Notes: a model not told the origin generated them from the sequence alone. 64,000 bases of DNA from Novosphingobium sp. 9U (GCF_902506425.1 NZ_LR732469.1:713085-777084); one strand, 5' to 3'. Positions 25,113 to 35,046 are shown, counted from the first letter of the stretch. Numbers and translations are program-made.

Positions 25113-25916
25113 GGCTTGGCCCTGCGTGCTTTGGTGCGCTCGGTTTTCCAGCTTGCGCGTTGTAAGGCGAGCTGGATCTGCCTGGCGCGGCGGGTACTGC
25201 GCCCTAGTGCCTGTGATCCTGCTCGGGAACAGTCGCCTGAGCTGACGGTACGGAGAAGGTGAGGACCTTACGATGCGGCACTTGGCGTATGGCCAGTTCG
25301 CCAGAGCAAATCGCCGTAACTTGGGCCTTCCAAAACCGGGGGGCGCGACGGCGAAAGTTGAAGCCGCAAGGCGCAAACATGGACTTGCGAGTGAAACCCG
25401 AAGTGCGGCTTGGCAATCGATCGCAGCACTGCCGTGCGTTTTCGCTAACAGTGTGCCGTCGACAACCTGCTGCGTGTCACTGGGGAGATTGTCGAGGCGT
25501 CGGGCCTCCTCGCGCCTGCTCTTCATCCTCCCAGCAAGCTAGCGGACCAGCGGACGGGCGCTGTTCGTCGGCATGCATGGTAGCGGATAGCCCTGGTCCA
25601 TGACCGCGGCCCGGGTCGTGGCCTGGCCCTTGTGTTTAGGCAGCTGACTTCCAGCCTTGCACCGCTAGGCCTTACTTCATCGAGTGATCCCGCTATGTGG
25701 TAACCGGTTCGTCACCACCGAGCGTGTACTGCACCCTGGCTTGTTCATCCGCCCACTAGGACATTCGCTCATCCCGGTTTTCCTCGCCTTCGACACCAAC
25801 GCCGATGTCCTGCGCGACATGCGCGAGGACGGGACTGGCTGGCGCTTCGGGAGGGGGGCGTCGATCATTTGCCGCGTTTCCCGGCCTCGCACGCCCGCGC
25901 AGATGGAAGCGCACGC
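25113..25916. other. 800-nt gene-free region before the arabinose-type operon
   Basis: No ORF here has recognisable protein character on either strand. The longest candidates (minus 24819-25526 and plus 25684-25920) read as unstructured Arg-rich text. The promoter of the 25917 operon should lie in the right half; I could not choose a convincing one. Confidence 0.45.
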
Positions 25917-27392
25917 GTGATCGCCAGCACTCAATTCGTCCAGGACAGCGCGCCGCGTGTGCTCCCGCAGGTGCTCGCCGTCGATCTCGACGGTACGCTG
26001 CTGCGTTCCAACATGCTGCACGAGACCTTCTGGTCTGCCTTTGCGAGCGACTGGCGCACCCCGTTCGGCGCGGCGGCGCGGCTCGGCCGAGGCAGCAGCC
26101 GGGGCAAGGCGCAGCTCAAGGCCTACCTGGCCGAGCGCGCGTCGGTGGACGTGGCAGTGCTGCCTTATGATGACCAAGTGATCGCCTACATCCGGGCCTG
26201 GCGCGAGCAAGGTGGCAAGGTGGCGCTGGTCACCGCAACCGACCAGCGCCTGGCCGACGCGATCGGTGCGCACCTAGGCCTGTTCGACGAGATCTTCGGT
26301 TCGGACGGGGTCCGCAACCTTAAGGGGTCAGCCAAGGCCGCGTTCCTCGTTGCGCGTTATGGCGCGGGCAATTACGCCTATGTCGGCGATACCCATGCTG
26401 ACGACGAAGTCTGGCGTCAGTCTGGCTATGCGGTGGTCAAGAGCCGCTCGGCCCGCGTGCGCGCACGGGCGCAGGCGCATGCCAGTTCCCACGTGATCCA
26501 GCCGCCGGCAGGCGGCGCGATGGCGTTGATCAAGGCGCTGCGGCCGCATCAGTGGGCCAAGAACGTGCTGGTGTTCCTGGCGATCGCCGGCGCGCACAAG
26601 CTGTTCGACCTCGATCTGCTAGTCCGCGCGATTGGCGCCTTTGTGGCGTTCAGCTTGGTCGCCTCGGGCGTCTATCTGGTCAACGACTTGCTCGACCTCT
26701 CCGCCGACCGCGGCCATGCGCGAAAGCGCCAGCGGCCGTTTGCCAGCGGGGCGGCGCCAATCGAGTTGGGGCTACCGGTGACGGTGCTGCTGCTGCTAGC
26801 TGGCTTTGCGACGGCGGCGCTGCTGGGGCCGCTGTTCCTGCTGACGATCGCCATCTATTTCGTCGCGACGACAGCCTACTCGCTCTCGCTCAAGCGCTAT
26901 CCGATCATCGACATCTGCGTGCTGGCGGGCCTGTACACCATCCGCGTGCTGGCAGGCGGCGTCGCCACCGGGCTGCCGATCTCGGTCTGGCTGCTGGCGT
27001 TCTCGCTGTTCATCTTCTTCTCGCTCGCCGCGGTGAAGCGCCAGGCTGAGCTGGTGGATGCGGTAAAGGCGAGCAAGCTCAAGATCCACGGGCGCGGCTA
27101 TCACCCTGAGGATTTGGAGCTGGTATCGCAGCTGGCGACCGCCTCGGGCATGGTCTCGGTGCTGGTGATGACGCTTTACCTCAGCTCCGATGCGGTGACA
27201 CAGATCTACCACCGGCCGCAGGCGCTGTGGGGCGTGACGCCGGTGCTGCTGTTCTGGATCAGCCGGGTTGTGTTCAAGGCACACCGCGGCGAGATGCATG
27301 ACGATCCGATCGTGTTCGCCGCCAAGGACAAGGTCAGCATGATCTGCGGCGTGCTGGTGTACGGCTGCGTCGTGGCGGCGACCATTCCGTGA
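25917..27392 (+). CDS. HAD phosphatase-like/UbiA prenyltransferase fusion (decaprenyl-phosphate phosphoribosyltransferase-like)
   Basis: About 491 residues in two domains. Residues 1-200 are a HAD hydrolase: VLAVDLDGTLLRSN (nucleophile motif), TATDQRL, and YVGDTHADDEVW. Residues 205-490 are an eight- to nine-helix UbiA prenyltransferase beginning LIKALRPHQWAKNVLVF, with the Asp motif YLVNDLLDLSADRGHARK and a second site near YSLSLKRYPIIDI. This matches 5-phosphoribose:decaprenyl-phosphate transferase (Rv3806c-like). The fused HAD domain could supply the following dephosphorylation to polyprenyl-P-ribose, a step otherwise done by a separate phosphatase. GTG 25917 was chosen; TTG 25869 is in frame. 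It overlaps gtrA by 4 nt. Confidence 0.85.
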   Translation: MIASTQFVQDSAPRVLPQVLAVDLDGTLLRSNMLHETFWSAFASDWRTPFGAAARLGRGSSRGKAQLKAYLAERASVDVAVLPYDDQVIAYIRAWREQGGKVALVTATDQRLADAIGAHLGLFDEIFGSDGVRNLKGSAKAAFLVARYGAGNYAYVGDTHADDEVWRQSGYAVVKSRSARVRARAQAHASSHVIQPPAGGAMALIKALRPHQWAKNVLVFLAIAGAHKLFDLDLLVRAIGAFVAFSLVASGVYLVNDLLDLSADRGHARKRQRPFASGAAPIELGLPVTVLLLLAGFATAALLGPLFLLTIAIYFVATTAYSLSLKRYPIIDICVLAGLYTIRVLAGGVATGLPISVWLLAFSLFIFFSLAAVKRQAELVDAVKASKLKIHGRGYHPEDLELVSQLATASGMVSVLVMTLYLSSDAVTQIYHRPQALWGVTPVLLFWISRVVFKAHRGEMHDDPIVFAAKDKVSMICGVLVYGCVVAATIP

Positions 27393-27877
27393 CAAGGCCG
27401 GCGCTGTCTCTCCCCGCGCTGGTGCTGCGTTACATCCTGTTCGCGGTAATCGCGACGGTGGCGAACCTTGGCACGCAGCGGCTGGTCCTCAATCTGAGCG
27501 GGCGCATGCCGGCGTGGGCGGACGGGCTGCTGACGCCGGCGCTGTTTAACCTGGGTGTTTTCGGCGCGGCGCTGGTACTGGGCACCTTTGTCGGGCTGGC
27601 GATCAAATACGCGCTCGACAAGAAGTGGATCTTCTTCGACCATGGTGCCGGGCTCAAGCAGCACGGGGCCAAGTTCGGGCTCTATACCGCGATGGGCCTG
27701 GTCACCACGGCGATCTTCTGGGGCGCCGAAAGCCTGTTCTGGTTTTTGTGGCACACCCAGGCCATGCGCGAGTTGGGTGCGGTGCTCGGCCTCGCAGTGG
27801 GGTATGGGGTCAAGTACCAGCTGGACCGGCGCTTCGTCTTCACCGACACCGTACCCCATCGTGGAGCGGTGGCATGA
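27389..27877 (+). CDS. GtrA family membrane protein
   Basis: A 162-residue four-helix GtrA protein (LRYILFAVIATVANLGTQRL; LGTFVGLAIKYALDKKWIFF; YTAMGLVTTAIFWGAESLFW; VGYGVKYQLDRRFVF). GtrA proteins are thought to aid movement or presentation of polyprenyl-phosphate sugars at the membrane; mycobacterial Rv3789 sits beside dprE1. The GTG start shares GTGA with the upstream stop, and the ATGA overlap with the next gene makes this a tightly coupled operon. Confidence 0.88.
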   Translation: MTRPALSLPALVLRYILFAVIATVANLGTQRLVLNLSGRMPAWADGLLTPALFNLGVFGAALVLGTFVGLAIKYALDKKWIFFDHGAGLKQHGAKFGLYTAMGLVTTAIFWGAESLFWFLWHTQAMRELGAVLGLAVGYGVKYQLDRRFVFTDTVPHRGAVA

Positions 27878-29202
27878 AGCTGTCTGGCTGGGGGCGCCAT
27901 CCGGCCGCGGACTGCAAGGTGGTGCGTCCGCGCGATCCGCAGGCGCTCGAAGACGTGCTGGGCGGTGCCTCGGGTGATCTGATCGCGCGCGGCAATGGCC
28001 GGGCCTATGGTGACAGTGCGCTCAATCCCGCCTGTACGATTGACATGCGCGGGTTCGATCGCATTCTCGCCTTCGATGCCGCCACCGGCCAGGTCGTGGC
28101 GGAGGCAGGCGTGCTGCTGGCCGACCTGATCGACGTGTTCCTGCCACGCGGCTGGTTCCCGGCCGTGACGCCGGGCACCAAGTTCGTCTCGATCGGCGGT
28201 GCGATCGCCTCGGACGTTCACGGCAAGAACCACCATGCGCATGGCTCGTTCGGCAAGTTCGTAGACTGGATCGACGTGCTCGGCGCCAATGGTGTCGAGC
28301 GCCGGGTCAGCCCGACAGACAATTCCGAGCTGTTCGAGTGGACGGTCGGAGGCATGGGCCTGACTGGCGTGATCGTGCGCGCCGCCATCCGTCTCACCCG
28401 CGTAGAGACCGGGTGGATCCGCCAGACCATGTTGCCTGCGTCCGACCTCGCCACCGCGATGGATCTGTTCGAACGCGGGCAGGACGCGACCTACTCGGTG
28501 GGTTGGATCGACTGTCTCGCCACCGACGAGGCTACCGGCCGCTCGCTGGTTATGCTGGGGGAACATGCCTCGCTTGAAGAACTGGGTGACAGGCAACGCC
28601 GCGACCGCTGGGTGCGGCAGCCTCGCGGCAAGAAGGCGGTTCCGCTCGATCTGCCGAGCTTCGCACTCAACTCGCTGTCGGTGCGCGCGTTCAACACGCT
28701 CTACTACGCCAACGGGCGGCGCCAAGCCGGCTCTGCGCTGATCGACTACGACAGCTATTTCTACCCACTCGACGCCATCCTGGAGTGGAACCGGATCTAT
28801 GGCCGCAAGGGCTTCGCGCAGTTCCAGTGCGTGATCCCGCTTGCCGCGTCAGTGCACGGATTGCGGGCGCTCCTCGGCGCCATCGCGCGCTCGGGGCAAG
28901 GCTCGTTCCTGGCGGTGCTGAAGCGCATGGGAGCGCAGCAAAGCCGGTTCTCGTTCCCGATGGAGGGCTACACCCTGGCGCTCGATTTCCCGATGCGGCA
29001 GGATACGCCCGCTCTGTTTGCAGAGCTGGAGGCGATCGCGATCGACCATGGCGGGCGCTTCTACTTGGCCAAGGACAGCCTGCTCACGCCGGAGCGCCTG
29101 CGCCAGTCCGACGGCCGCACCGCCGCGTTCACCCGCATGCGCGAGGCGAGCGGGGCGGGTGCGCGGTTCCACTCGCTCCAGTCCGAGAGGCTGCGGCTGT
29201 GA
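27874..29202 (+). CDS. FAD-binding oxidoreductase, DprE1-like (decaprenylphosphoryl-ribose 2'-oxidase type)
   Basis: About 442 residues of the VAO/PCMH flavoprotein family with FAD_binding_4 and ALO-type C-terminal parts. Visible are ARGNGRAYGDSALNP and the long pyrophosphate-binding region GTKFVSIGGAIASDVHGKNHH, whose GxxxSDVHGKNHH matches DprE1, followed by FEWTVGGMGLTGVI. The C-terminal part includes LALDFPM and FYLAKDSLL. DprE1 oxidises polyprenyl-P-ribose at C2' before DprE2 reduces it to arabinose. The flanking genes strongly support that reading. Start ATG 27874 overlaps gtrA. Confidence 0.88.
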   Translation: MKLSGWGRHPAADCKVVRPRDPQALEDVLGGASGDLIARGNGRAYGDSALNPACTIDMRGFDRILAFDAATGQVVAEAGVLLADLIDVFLPRGWFPAVTPGTKFVSIGGAIASDVHGKNHHAHGSFGKFVDWIDVLGANGVERRVSPTDNSELFEWTVGGMGLTGVIVRAAIRLTRVETGWIRQTMLPASDLATAMDLFERGQDATYSVGWIDCLATDEATGRSLVMLGEHASLEELGDRQRRDRWVRQPRGKKAVPLDLPSFALNSLSVRAFNTLYYANGRRQAGSALIDYDSYFYPLDAILEWNRIYGRKGFAQFQCVIPLAASVHGLRALLGAIARSGQGSFLAVLKRMGAQQSRFSFPMEGYTLALDFPMRQDTPALFAELEAIAIDHGGRFYLAKDSLLTPERLRQSDGRTAAFTRMREASGAGARFHSLQSERLRL

Positions 29203-29291
29203 CTTTGCACCATCCCAATCAGTTCCCCAGTTCCGAACGGGTTGGGTGATCGGATGAAGACATCGTTGAACGCGAACCTGCGAGTAAAATC

Positions 29292-30032
29292 ATGACCCCC
29301 ACCGTCCTCGTCATCGGCGCTCGCTCGGACATCGGCATCGCTGTCGCGCGGGCCTATGCGGCCAAGGGCTACGACGTGCAGCTCGCGGCGCGCAACGCCG
29401 CGGGGCTGAGCGCCGACCGCCAGGATCTGGTGACGCGGTACAACGTCCATGTCACCCTGCATGAGGTCGACGCGCTGGACCTCGCCAGTCACAAGGCCTT
29501 CGTCGACGACTTGCCGGTGCTGCCCGACGTGGCGGTCTGCGCGGTCGGCTACATGGGCGATCAGGCTCGCAACGAGACCTCGTTGGAAGAGATGGCGAAG
29601 GTCATGCGCAGCAACTTCGAAGGTCCGGCCAGCCTGTTCTCGGTGCTTGCCAACCGCATGGTGGCGCGCAAATCGGGGACCCTGGTGGGCATCAGCTCGG
29701 TCGCGGGTGAGCGTGGGCGCGCGGCCAATTACGTCTACGGTTCGGCCAAGGCCGGCTTCACGGCCTTCCTTTCGGGGCTGCGCAATCGCTTGGCCAAGGA
29801 CAAGTCGGGGGTTCACGTGGTCACCGTGCTGCCCGGTTTCGTCTATACCCAGATGACGCAAGGCATGGACCTGCCCGCCAAGCTCACCGCGCAGCCGGCG
29901 GAACTGGGCACCGCGATCGTCAAGGCGGTGGAGAAGGGTAAGGACGTGATCTACGTGCGGCCGGTGTGGCAGGGCATCATGCTCGCCATCCGCAACATCC
30001 CCGAGTTCCAGTTCAAGAAGATGAGCATCTGA
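29292..30032 (+). CDS. Short-chain dehydrogenase, DprE2-like (decaprenylphosphoryl-2-keto-ribose reductase type)
   Basis: A 246-residue SDR with a cofactor loop VLVIGARSDIGIAVARAYA, the Asn/Ser/Tyr/Lys set in SNFEG, GISSVAGERG and NYVYGSAKAGF, and a C-terminal hydrophobic/basic tail. It follows the DprE1-like gene after 89 nt. In mycobacteria the equivalent pair makes polyprenyl-phosphate-arabinofuranose. The 2-keto substrate is inferred from context; the fold alone would allow other substrates. Confidence 0.87.
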   Translation: MTPTVLVIGARSDIGIAVARAYAAKGYDVQLAARNAAGLSADRQDLVTRYNVHVTLHEVDALDLASHKAFVDDLPVLPDVAVCAVGYMGDQARNETSLEEMAKVMRSNFEGPASLFSVLANRMVARKSGTLVGISSVAGERGRAANYVYGSAKAGFTAFLSGLRNRLAKDKSGVHVVTVLPGFVYTQMTQGMDLPAKLTAQPAELGTAIVKAVEKGKDVIYVRPVWQGIMLAIRNIPEFQFKKMSI

Positions 30033-30231
30033 CCCGCATGGTCTTGTACTCGGGCCGGGCACCAGGGCCGACGTTCGCGGCCGGATGGACGATCGCGCTC
30101 GATCTCATCTGAGCCAGGCCAAGTGCCGTAGGCACGTGGCTGTTGGCATGACGCACAGTCCCTATATGCACGGTGCATGAGGCCTGGCGCGCTGGTGAAC
30201 CGGGGTGACCGCGAGCCATGTGGAGAGACAG

Positions 30232-33200
30232 ATGACCGCAGCTGAGACCACCCGTTCGCACAAGCGCCACGCCGGTCCGAGCGCTGGCCTTGCCGGCGAA
30301 ATTGCCGAGCGCATCCGGGACTCGCTGCTGCCCGGCGACGGCCCGTTCGAGCCCGAATGGGTGGACACCGCCGCGGGCTTCCTGCTCGATGCCGCACGCG
30401 AGCGGCAGGCGGGCGAGCCGCAGATCGCGCTGGACTCGGCGACCGACGCAGCCGGCCGGCGGCACCTGCGGATCGCTCTGATCAACGACGACATGCCCTT
30501 TCTGGTCGACTCGGTTGCGGGCGCGATCACCGCGATGGGTATCGCCATCGATCGCCTGGTTCACCCGGTGGCGGCGGCAACGCGCGACGGCGAAGGCAAG
30601 CTGACCGGCATCGCCGATCCGGGCGAGGACGGTGGCGCGCGCGAGTCGATGATCTACATCGAAACCGCGCGGGTCGATGCCCGCCAGCGGCGCGAGCTGG
30701 TGCAGGCGCTCGGCTCGGTGCTGGGCGACGTGCGCGCGGCGGTGGGTGACTGGCAGAAGATGGTCAAGCTCCTCCAGAAGGACGCGGACCGGATCGAAAA
30801 CGAAGAGGGCGCCGAGCTGCTGCGCTGGTTCGCGGACGGCAATCTGACCCAGCTAGGCCATCTCACGCGCAAGCGTGACGGTGGGCACGCGCAGCTGCTC
30901 GGCATCTGCCGACGCGGCGCCAAGGCGCTGCTGGGCGACATCAGTTACGAGCGGGCCTTTGCCGCCTTCGACCAGGCGCTGAAGGCCGGGGCGCAGACCG
31001 CGCCAATCGTGCTCAAGGCCAATCGCGTGGCGACCGTCCACCGCCGCGTGCCGCTCGACGTGTTCCTGGTCCCGGTGGTGCAGGACGGCGCCGTCACCGC
31101 CATCTCGGTCCATGCGGGCCTGTGGACCAGCGCCGCGCTCGCGGCTCCCGCCGAGCAGGTGCCCGGTGTGCGCGTGCAGCTGCGCACGTTGGCGGAGCGC
31201 TTCGGCTTCGATGCCAATGGCCACACCGGCAAGGCGCTGCGCCACGCGCTGGGCGCGTTGCCGCATGACCTGCTCGTCAGCTTCAGCGATGCCGACGTGG
31301 AGCGCGTGGCGACGGCGATGACCAGCCTGGTCGATCGCCCGCGCCCACGGCTGCTGCTGGTCGAAGCGCCGCTGCGCCGCCACCTGCTCGCCTTCGTGTG
31401 GCTGCCGCGTGACTTGCTCTCCTCGCAGATGCGCGGCCGCATCCAGGCGCTGATCGAGCAGAGTGAAGGCGTCGATGTGCTCGATTGGAGCATGCAGGTC
31501 GAGGCGGGAACGCTGGCGATGCTGCGCTACGTGCTTGATATTCGCGAGGCTGCCCCCACACCCGGCAGCCTGCCGGACGAGGCCGAACTCGACCGCCAGC
31601 TGGGAGTGCTGCTGCGCGGCTGGGGCGAAGCGGTCGAGGCCGCGATTGTCGCCGAGGGCGAAGGATCGCGCGCGGCTGCGATCACTGCCCGTTATGCCGA
31701 GGCGTTTCCATTGGCCTACCGCACCGACTACGGTGCCACTGAGGCGGCGATCGACATCCGCCATTTGCGCAGGCTCGCGGGTGCGGAGGCGGAAATCACC
31801 TCGGGGCCGCACAGCCGGCGCGATGTGCGGCTCTATCGGCTCCCCGCCGACGACAGTGCCGATAGACCGGGGCGCCTGCGGCTGAAGATCTACCAGAACG
31901 AGGGCTCGCTGCCCTTGTCCGATGCGGTACCGGCGCTGGAAGCGTTCGGCTTCCGGGTGCTGGAGGAGATCCCTACTCCGCTCGATCGCGGGCGGATGGG
32001 CACGATCCACGACTTCCTGCTCGAGTTGCCGGCCGGCGAGTCGGCCGAGCCGCTGCTCGAACGGGCCGGGGCGATCGAGGGCGCGTTCGCCGCGGTGTTG
32101 AACGGCGCGGCGGAGAACGACAGCTTCAACCGCCTGGTGGTCGTCGCCGGGCTAACCGCTGGTGAGGTCGACTGGCTGCGCGCGTTCTATCGCTATCTGC
32201 GCCAGACCGGCATCAGCTACACGATCCAGACCGTGGTCGACGCGCTGGGCCGTTCGCCCGCCATCACGCGCGGATTGATCGCGCTGTTCCGCGCCCGGCA
32301 CGATCCGGCGTTCGCGGGAGACCGCACCGCCGCCGAGGAGCTGGCCGCCGAGGCGATGCGCGCCGGACTTGCCGGGGTTGCCGCGATCAACGACGATCGT
32401 GTGCTGCGCCTGTTCCGCAGCCTGGTCGAGGCGATCCTGCGCACCAACGCCTTCGCTCCCGCCGCCGCTGAAGCGCTGGCGTTCAAGCTCGATTCCGCGT
32501 TGGTGCCCGGCCTGCCCAAACCGGTGCCATGGCGCGAGATCTTCGTCTATTCGCGCCGAGTCGAAGGCATCCACTTGCGTGCCGGGCCGGTTGCGCGCGG
32601 AGGGCTGCGCTGGTCCGACCGCCGGGATGACTTCCGCACCGAGATCCTGGGACTGATGAAGGCGCAACGGGTCAAGAACGCGGTCATCGTGCCGACCGGC
32701 GCGAAGGGGGGCTTCTATCCCAAGCTCCTGCCCGATCCGGCCCGCGACCGTGGCGCCTGGGCGGCCGAGGGCCAGGCCTCCTACGAAATCTTCATCCGCA
32801 CGCTGCTGTCGGTGACGGACAACATCGTCGACAACGCCGTGGTCCACCCTGCCGACGTCGTGATCCGCGATGGCGAGGATCCATACTTCGTGGTCGCTGC
32901 GGACAAGGGCACCGCCAAGTTCTCCGACGTCGCGAACGGGATCGCCATCGCGCACGACTTCTGGCTGGACGATGCCTTCGCCAGCGGCGGTTCCAAGGGC
33001 TATGACCACAAGGCGATGGGCATCACGGCCAGAGGCGCGTGGCTATCTGTCCAGCGTCACTTCTTGGAGCAGGGCGTCGACGTTCAGACCGATCCCGTGC
33101 GCGTGGTCGGCTGCGGTGACATGTCGGGCGACGTGTTCGGCAACGGCATGCTGCTGAGCAAGTCGTTGAAGGTGATCGCTGCTTTCGACCACCGCCACGT

Positions 33201-35013
33201 ATTCCTCGATCCCGATCCCGATGCCGCTAAGAGCTGGGCCGAGCGCCAGCGCCTGTTCGACTTGCCGGTGTCGAGCTGGGACGACTACGACAAGGCGCTA
33301 ATCTCCAAGGGCGGCGGCGTGTTCGCGCGCTCGATGAAGCGCATTCCGCTGAGCGCCGAGGTACGCGCCGCGCTCGACATCGAAGAGGCGGAGCTGGAGC
33401 CCGAGGCGCTGATCTCGGCAATCTTGCAGGCGCCTGTCGACTTGCTGTGGTTCGGCGGCATCGGGACTTACGTGAAGTCCTCGGCCGAAAACAACGCCAC
33501 CGTGGGCGACCCGGCAAACGATGCAGTGCGCGTCGATGGCGGCCAGGTGCGCGCCAAAGTGATCGGCGAAGGCGCGAACCTGGGCGCCACGCAAGCCGGC
33601 CGCATCGAGTTCGCGCAAGTCGGCGCTGGAGGGGCCGGAGGCCGGATCAACACCGACTTCATCGACAACTCGGCGGGCGTCGATTGCTCGGACAACGAGG
33701 TCAACATCAAGATCGCGCTCGCCGCCGCCAAGCGTGCCGGTAAGCTGACCGAGCCCGCCCGCGTCAAGCTGCTGCGCGAGATGACCGACGATGTCGCCGC
33801 CTTGGTGCTGGAGGACAATCGGCTGCAGGCTCTCGCGCTGTCCATTGCCGAGCGCGGCGGAGCATCGGCGATCCCCTCGTACCTTCGCTTGATCGAGACG
33901 CTGGAGGAAGGCGGCAACCTCGACCGGCGCACCGAAGGTCTAGGTGACAACGACACCCTCTCGCGTCGAGCGCTCGACGGGCGTGGGCTGACGCGGCCGG
34001 AACTGGCGGTGCTGCTCTCCAGCGCGAAGCTGGTGCTGCAGGACGCCATCGAAGGCAGCCCGCTTGCCACCGATCCGAGCATGGAAGGCGTGCTGCTGGC
34101 CGCTTTCCCCGCGGCGATGCAGAAGAAGTTCGGCAGCTTCATCCAGGAGCACCGGCTGGCGGGCGAGATCGTCGCCACCAAGCTTGCCAATCGCATGGTC
34201 AACCGGCTTGGCGTGATCCATCCCTTCGAACTTGCCGAAGAGGAGGGCGCGACCCTGGGTCAGGTCGCGGCGGCCTTCACGCTGGCCGAGCGCTTGCTGG
34301 CGCTCAATGTGCTGTGGGCGAGGATCGAGACCGAGCCGATGCCCGAGACGGCACGCCTCGCGCTGTTCGACCGGGTCGCGCATGCAATGCGCGGGCACAT
34401 GGCGGACTTGCTGCGCGTCGGCGCGGGCCGGCAGACGCCGGCGGCACTGGTCGAGCGGCTGGGCACGGGCGTCGCGGCGCTAGCGACCGAAACGCGCGAA
34501 CTGCTGGGCGACAGCGGCCGTGCCCACTCGGCACGGATCAGCGCTGCGCTGGTCGAGCAAGGCGCACCCGAGGCAGAGGCTGCCGCGGTCTCGCACTTGT
34601 ACGACCTCGATGGCGCGGTGGGTATCGCAGCGCTGGCCGACCAGACGGGCATTGCGGCACGGCGGCTGGTGGGCGCGTTCACCCGCCTGGGCGCTGCGCT
34701 CGGGCTGGACTGGGCCCAGACCAGCGCGGCCGTGATGAGCCCGTCGGATCCTTGGGAGCGCCTGCTCGTCGCCGGTCTCGCCCGCGACTTCCAGCAAATG
34801 CGTCTGGAGTTCCTCAGCGAGCTCGCCAAGGGCAAGGGCAAAGAGAGCGACCCGGTGGCCGCGGTCGAAAGCTGGGTCGAGGCGCATCAAACGGCCATCA
34901 AGGCCTTCCGTGGCATGGTCGAGCGGGCCGAGGGCACCCCCGCAGTGGCGCCTGCCATGCTCGCGCAGATCGCCAGCCAGGCGCGCAATCTCCTCTCACG
35001 TCGGTTGGGGTGA
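30232..35013 (+). CDS. NAD-specific glutamate dehydrogenase, large (about 180 kDa) type
   Basis: A 1593-residue member of the large bacterial NAD-GDH family, which deaminates glutamate to 2-oxoglutarate for use of amino acids as carbon. The first half holds regulatory (ACT-like) segments such as DDMPFLVDSVAGAI. The catalytic core begins near residue 780 with RAGPVARGGLRWSDRRDDFR and KGGFYPKLLPD (substrate Lys). NAD-binding and late core motifs follow, including DMSGDVFGNGMLLS, WFGGIGTYVKSS and RINTDFIDNSAGVDCSDNEVN (parts). ATG 30232 has GGAGAG upstream; GTG 30205 is in frame. It fits well beside amino-acid catabolism genes and an Lrp regulator. Confidence 0.96.
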   Translation: MTAAETTRSHKRHAGPSAGLAGEIAERIRDSLLPGDGPFEPEWVDTAAGFLLDAARERQAGEPQIALDSATDAAGRRHLRIALINDDMPFLVDSVAGAITAMGIAIDRLVHPVAAATRDGEGKLTGIADPGEDGGARESMIYIETARVDARQRRELVQALGSVLGDVRAAVGDWQKMVKLLQKDADRIENEEGAELLRWFADGNLTQLGHLTRKRDGGHAQLLGICRRGAKALLGDISYERAFAAFDQALKAGAQTAPIVLKANRVATVHRRVPLDVFLVPVVQDGAVTAISVHAGLWTSAALAAPAEQVPGVRVQLRTLAERFGFDANGHTGKALRHALGALPHDLLVSFSDADVERVATAMTSLVDRPRPRLLLVEAPLRRHLLAFVWLPRDLLSSQMRGRIQALIEQSEGVDVLDWSMQVEAGTLAMLRYVLDIREAAPTPGSLPDEAELDRQLGVLLRGWGEAVEAAIVAEGEGSRAAAITARYAEAFPLAYRTDYGATEAAIDIRHLRRLAGAEAEITSGPHSRRDVRLYRLPADDSADRPGRLRLKIYQNEGSLPLSDAVPALEAFGFRVLEEIPTPLDRGRMGTIHDFLLELPAGESAEPLLERAGAIEGAFAAVLNGAAENDSFNRLVVVAGLTAGEVDWLRAFYRYLRQTGISYTIQTVVDALGRSPAITRGLIALFRARHDPAFAGDRTAAEELAAEAMRAGLAGVAAINDDRVLRLFRSLVEAILRTNAFAPAAAEALAFKLDSALVPGLPKPVPWREIFVYSRRVEGIHLRAGPVARGGLRWSDRRDDFRTEILGLMKAQRVKNAVIVPTGAKGGFYPKLLPDPARDRGAWAAEGQASYEIFIRTLLSVTDNIVDNAVVHPADVVIRDGEDPYFVVAADKGTAKFSDVANGIAIAHDFWLDDAFASGGSKGYDHKAMGITARGAWLSVQRHFLEQGVDVQTDPVRVVGCGDMSGDVFGNGMLLSKSLKVIAAFDHRHVFLDPDPDAAKSWAERQRLFDLPVSSWDDYDKALISKGGGVFARSMKRIPLSAEVRAALDIEEAELEPEALISAILQAPVDLLWFGGIGTYVKSSAENNATVGDPANDAVRVDGGQVRAKVIGEGANLGATQAGRIEFAQVGAGGAGGRINTDFIDNSAGVDCSDNEVNIKIALAAAKRAGKLTEPARVKLLREMTDDVAALVLEDNRLQALALSIAERGGASAIPSYLRLIETLEEGGNLDRRTEGLGDNDTLSRRALDGRGLTRPELAVLLSSAKLVLQDAIEGSPLATDPSMEGVLLAAFPAAMQKKFGSFIQEHRLAGEIVATKLANRMVNRLGVIHPFELAEEEGATLGQVAAAFTLAERLLALNVLWARIETEPMPETARLALFDRVAHAMRGHMADLLRVGAGRQTPAALVERLGTGVAALATETRELLGDSGRAHSARISAALVEQGAPEAEAAAVSHLYDLDGAVGIAALADQTGIAARRLVGAFTRLGAALGLDWAQTSAAVMSPSDPWERLLVAGLARDFQQMRLEFLSELAKGKGKESDPVAAVESWVEAHQTAIKAFRGMVERAEGTPAVAPAMLAQIASQARNLLSRRLG

Positions 35014-35024
35014 GCTGACCCAGG

Positions 35025-35046
35025 ATCCTCCTTCGCAGAGGAGGAT
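35025..35046. terminator. Stem-loop between convergent GDH and Lrp genes
   Basis: ATCCTCCT and AGGAGGAT form an 8-bp perfect stem around TCGCAG, midway between the two stops. No T-run, so possibly a weak bidirectional terminator. Confidence 0.4.

Noticed and set aside
24819..25526. 235-codon minus-strand ORF with AGGAGG before its ATG
   Set aside because: Its 3' half is antisense to the hydrolase C-terminal domain and the rest is Arg-rich text without motif. The RBS alone was not enough.
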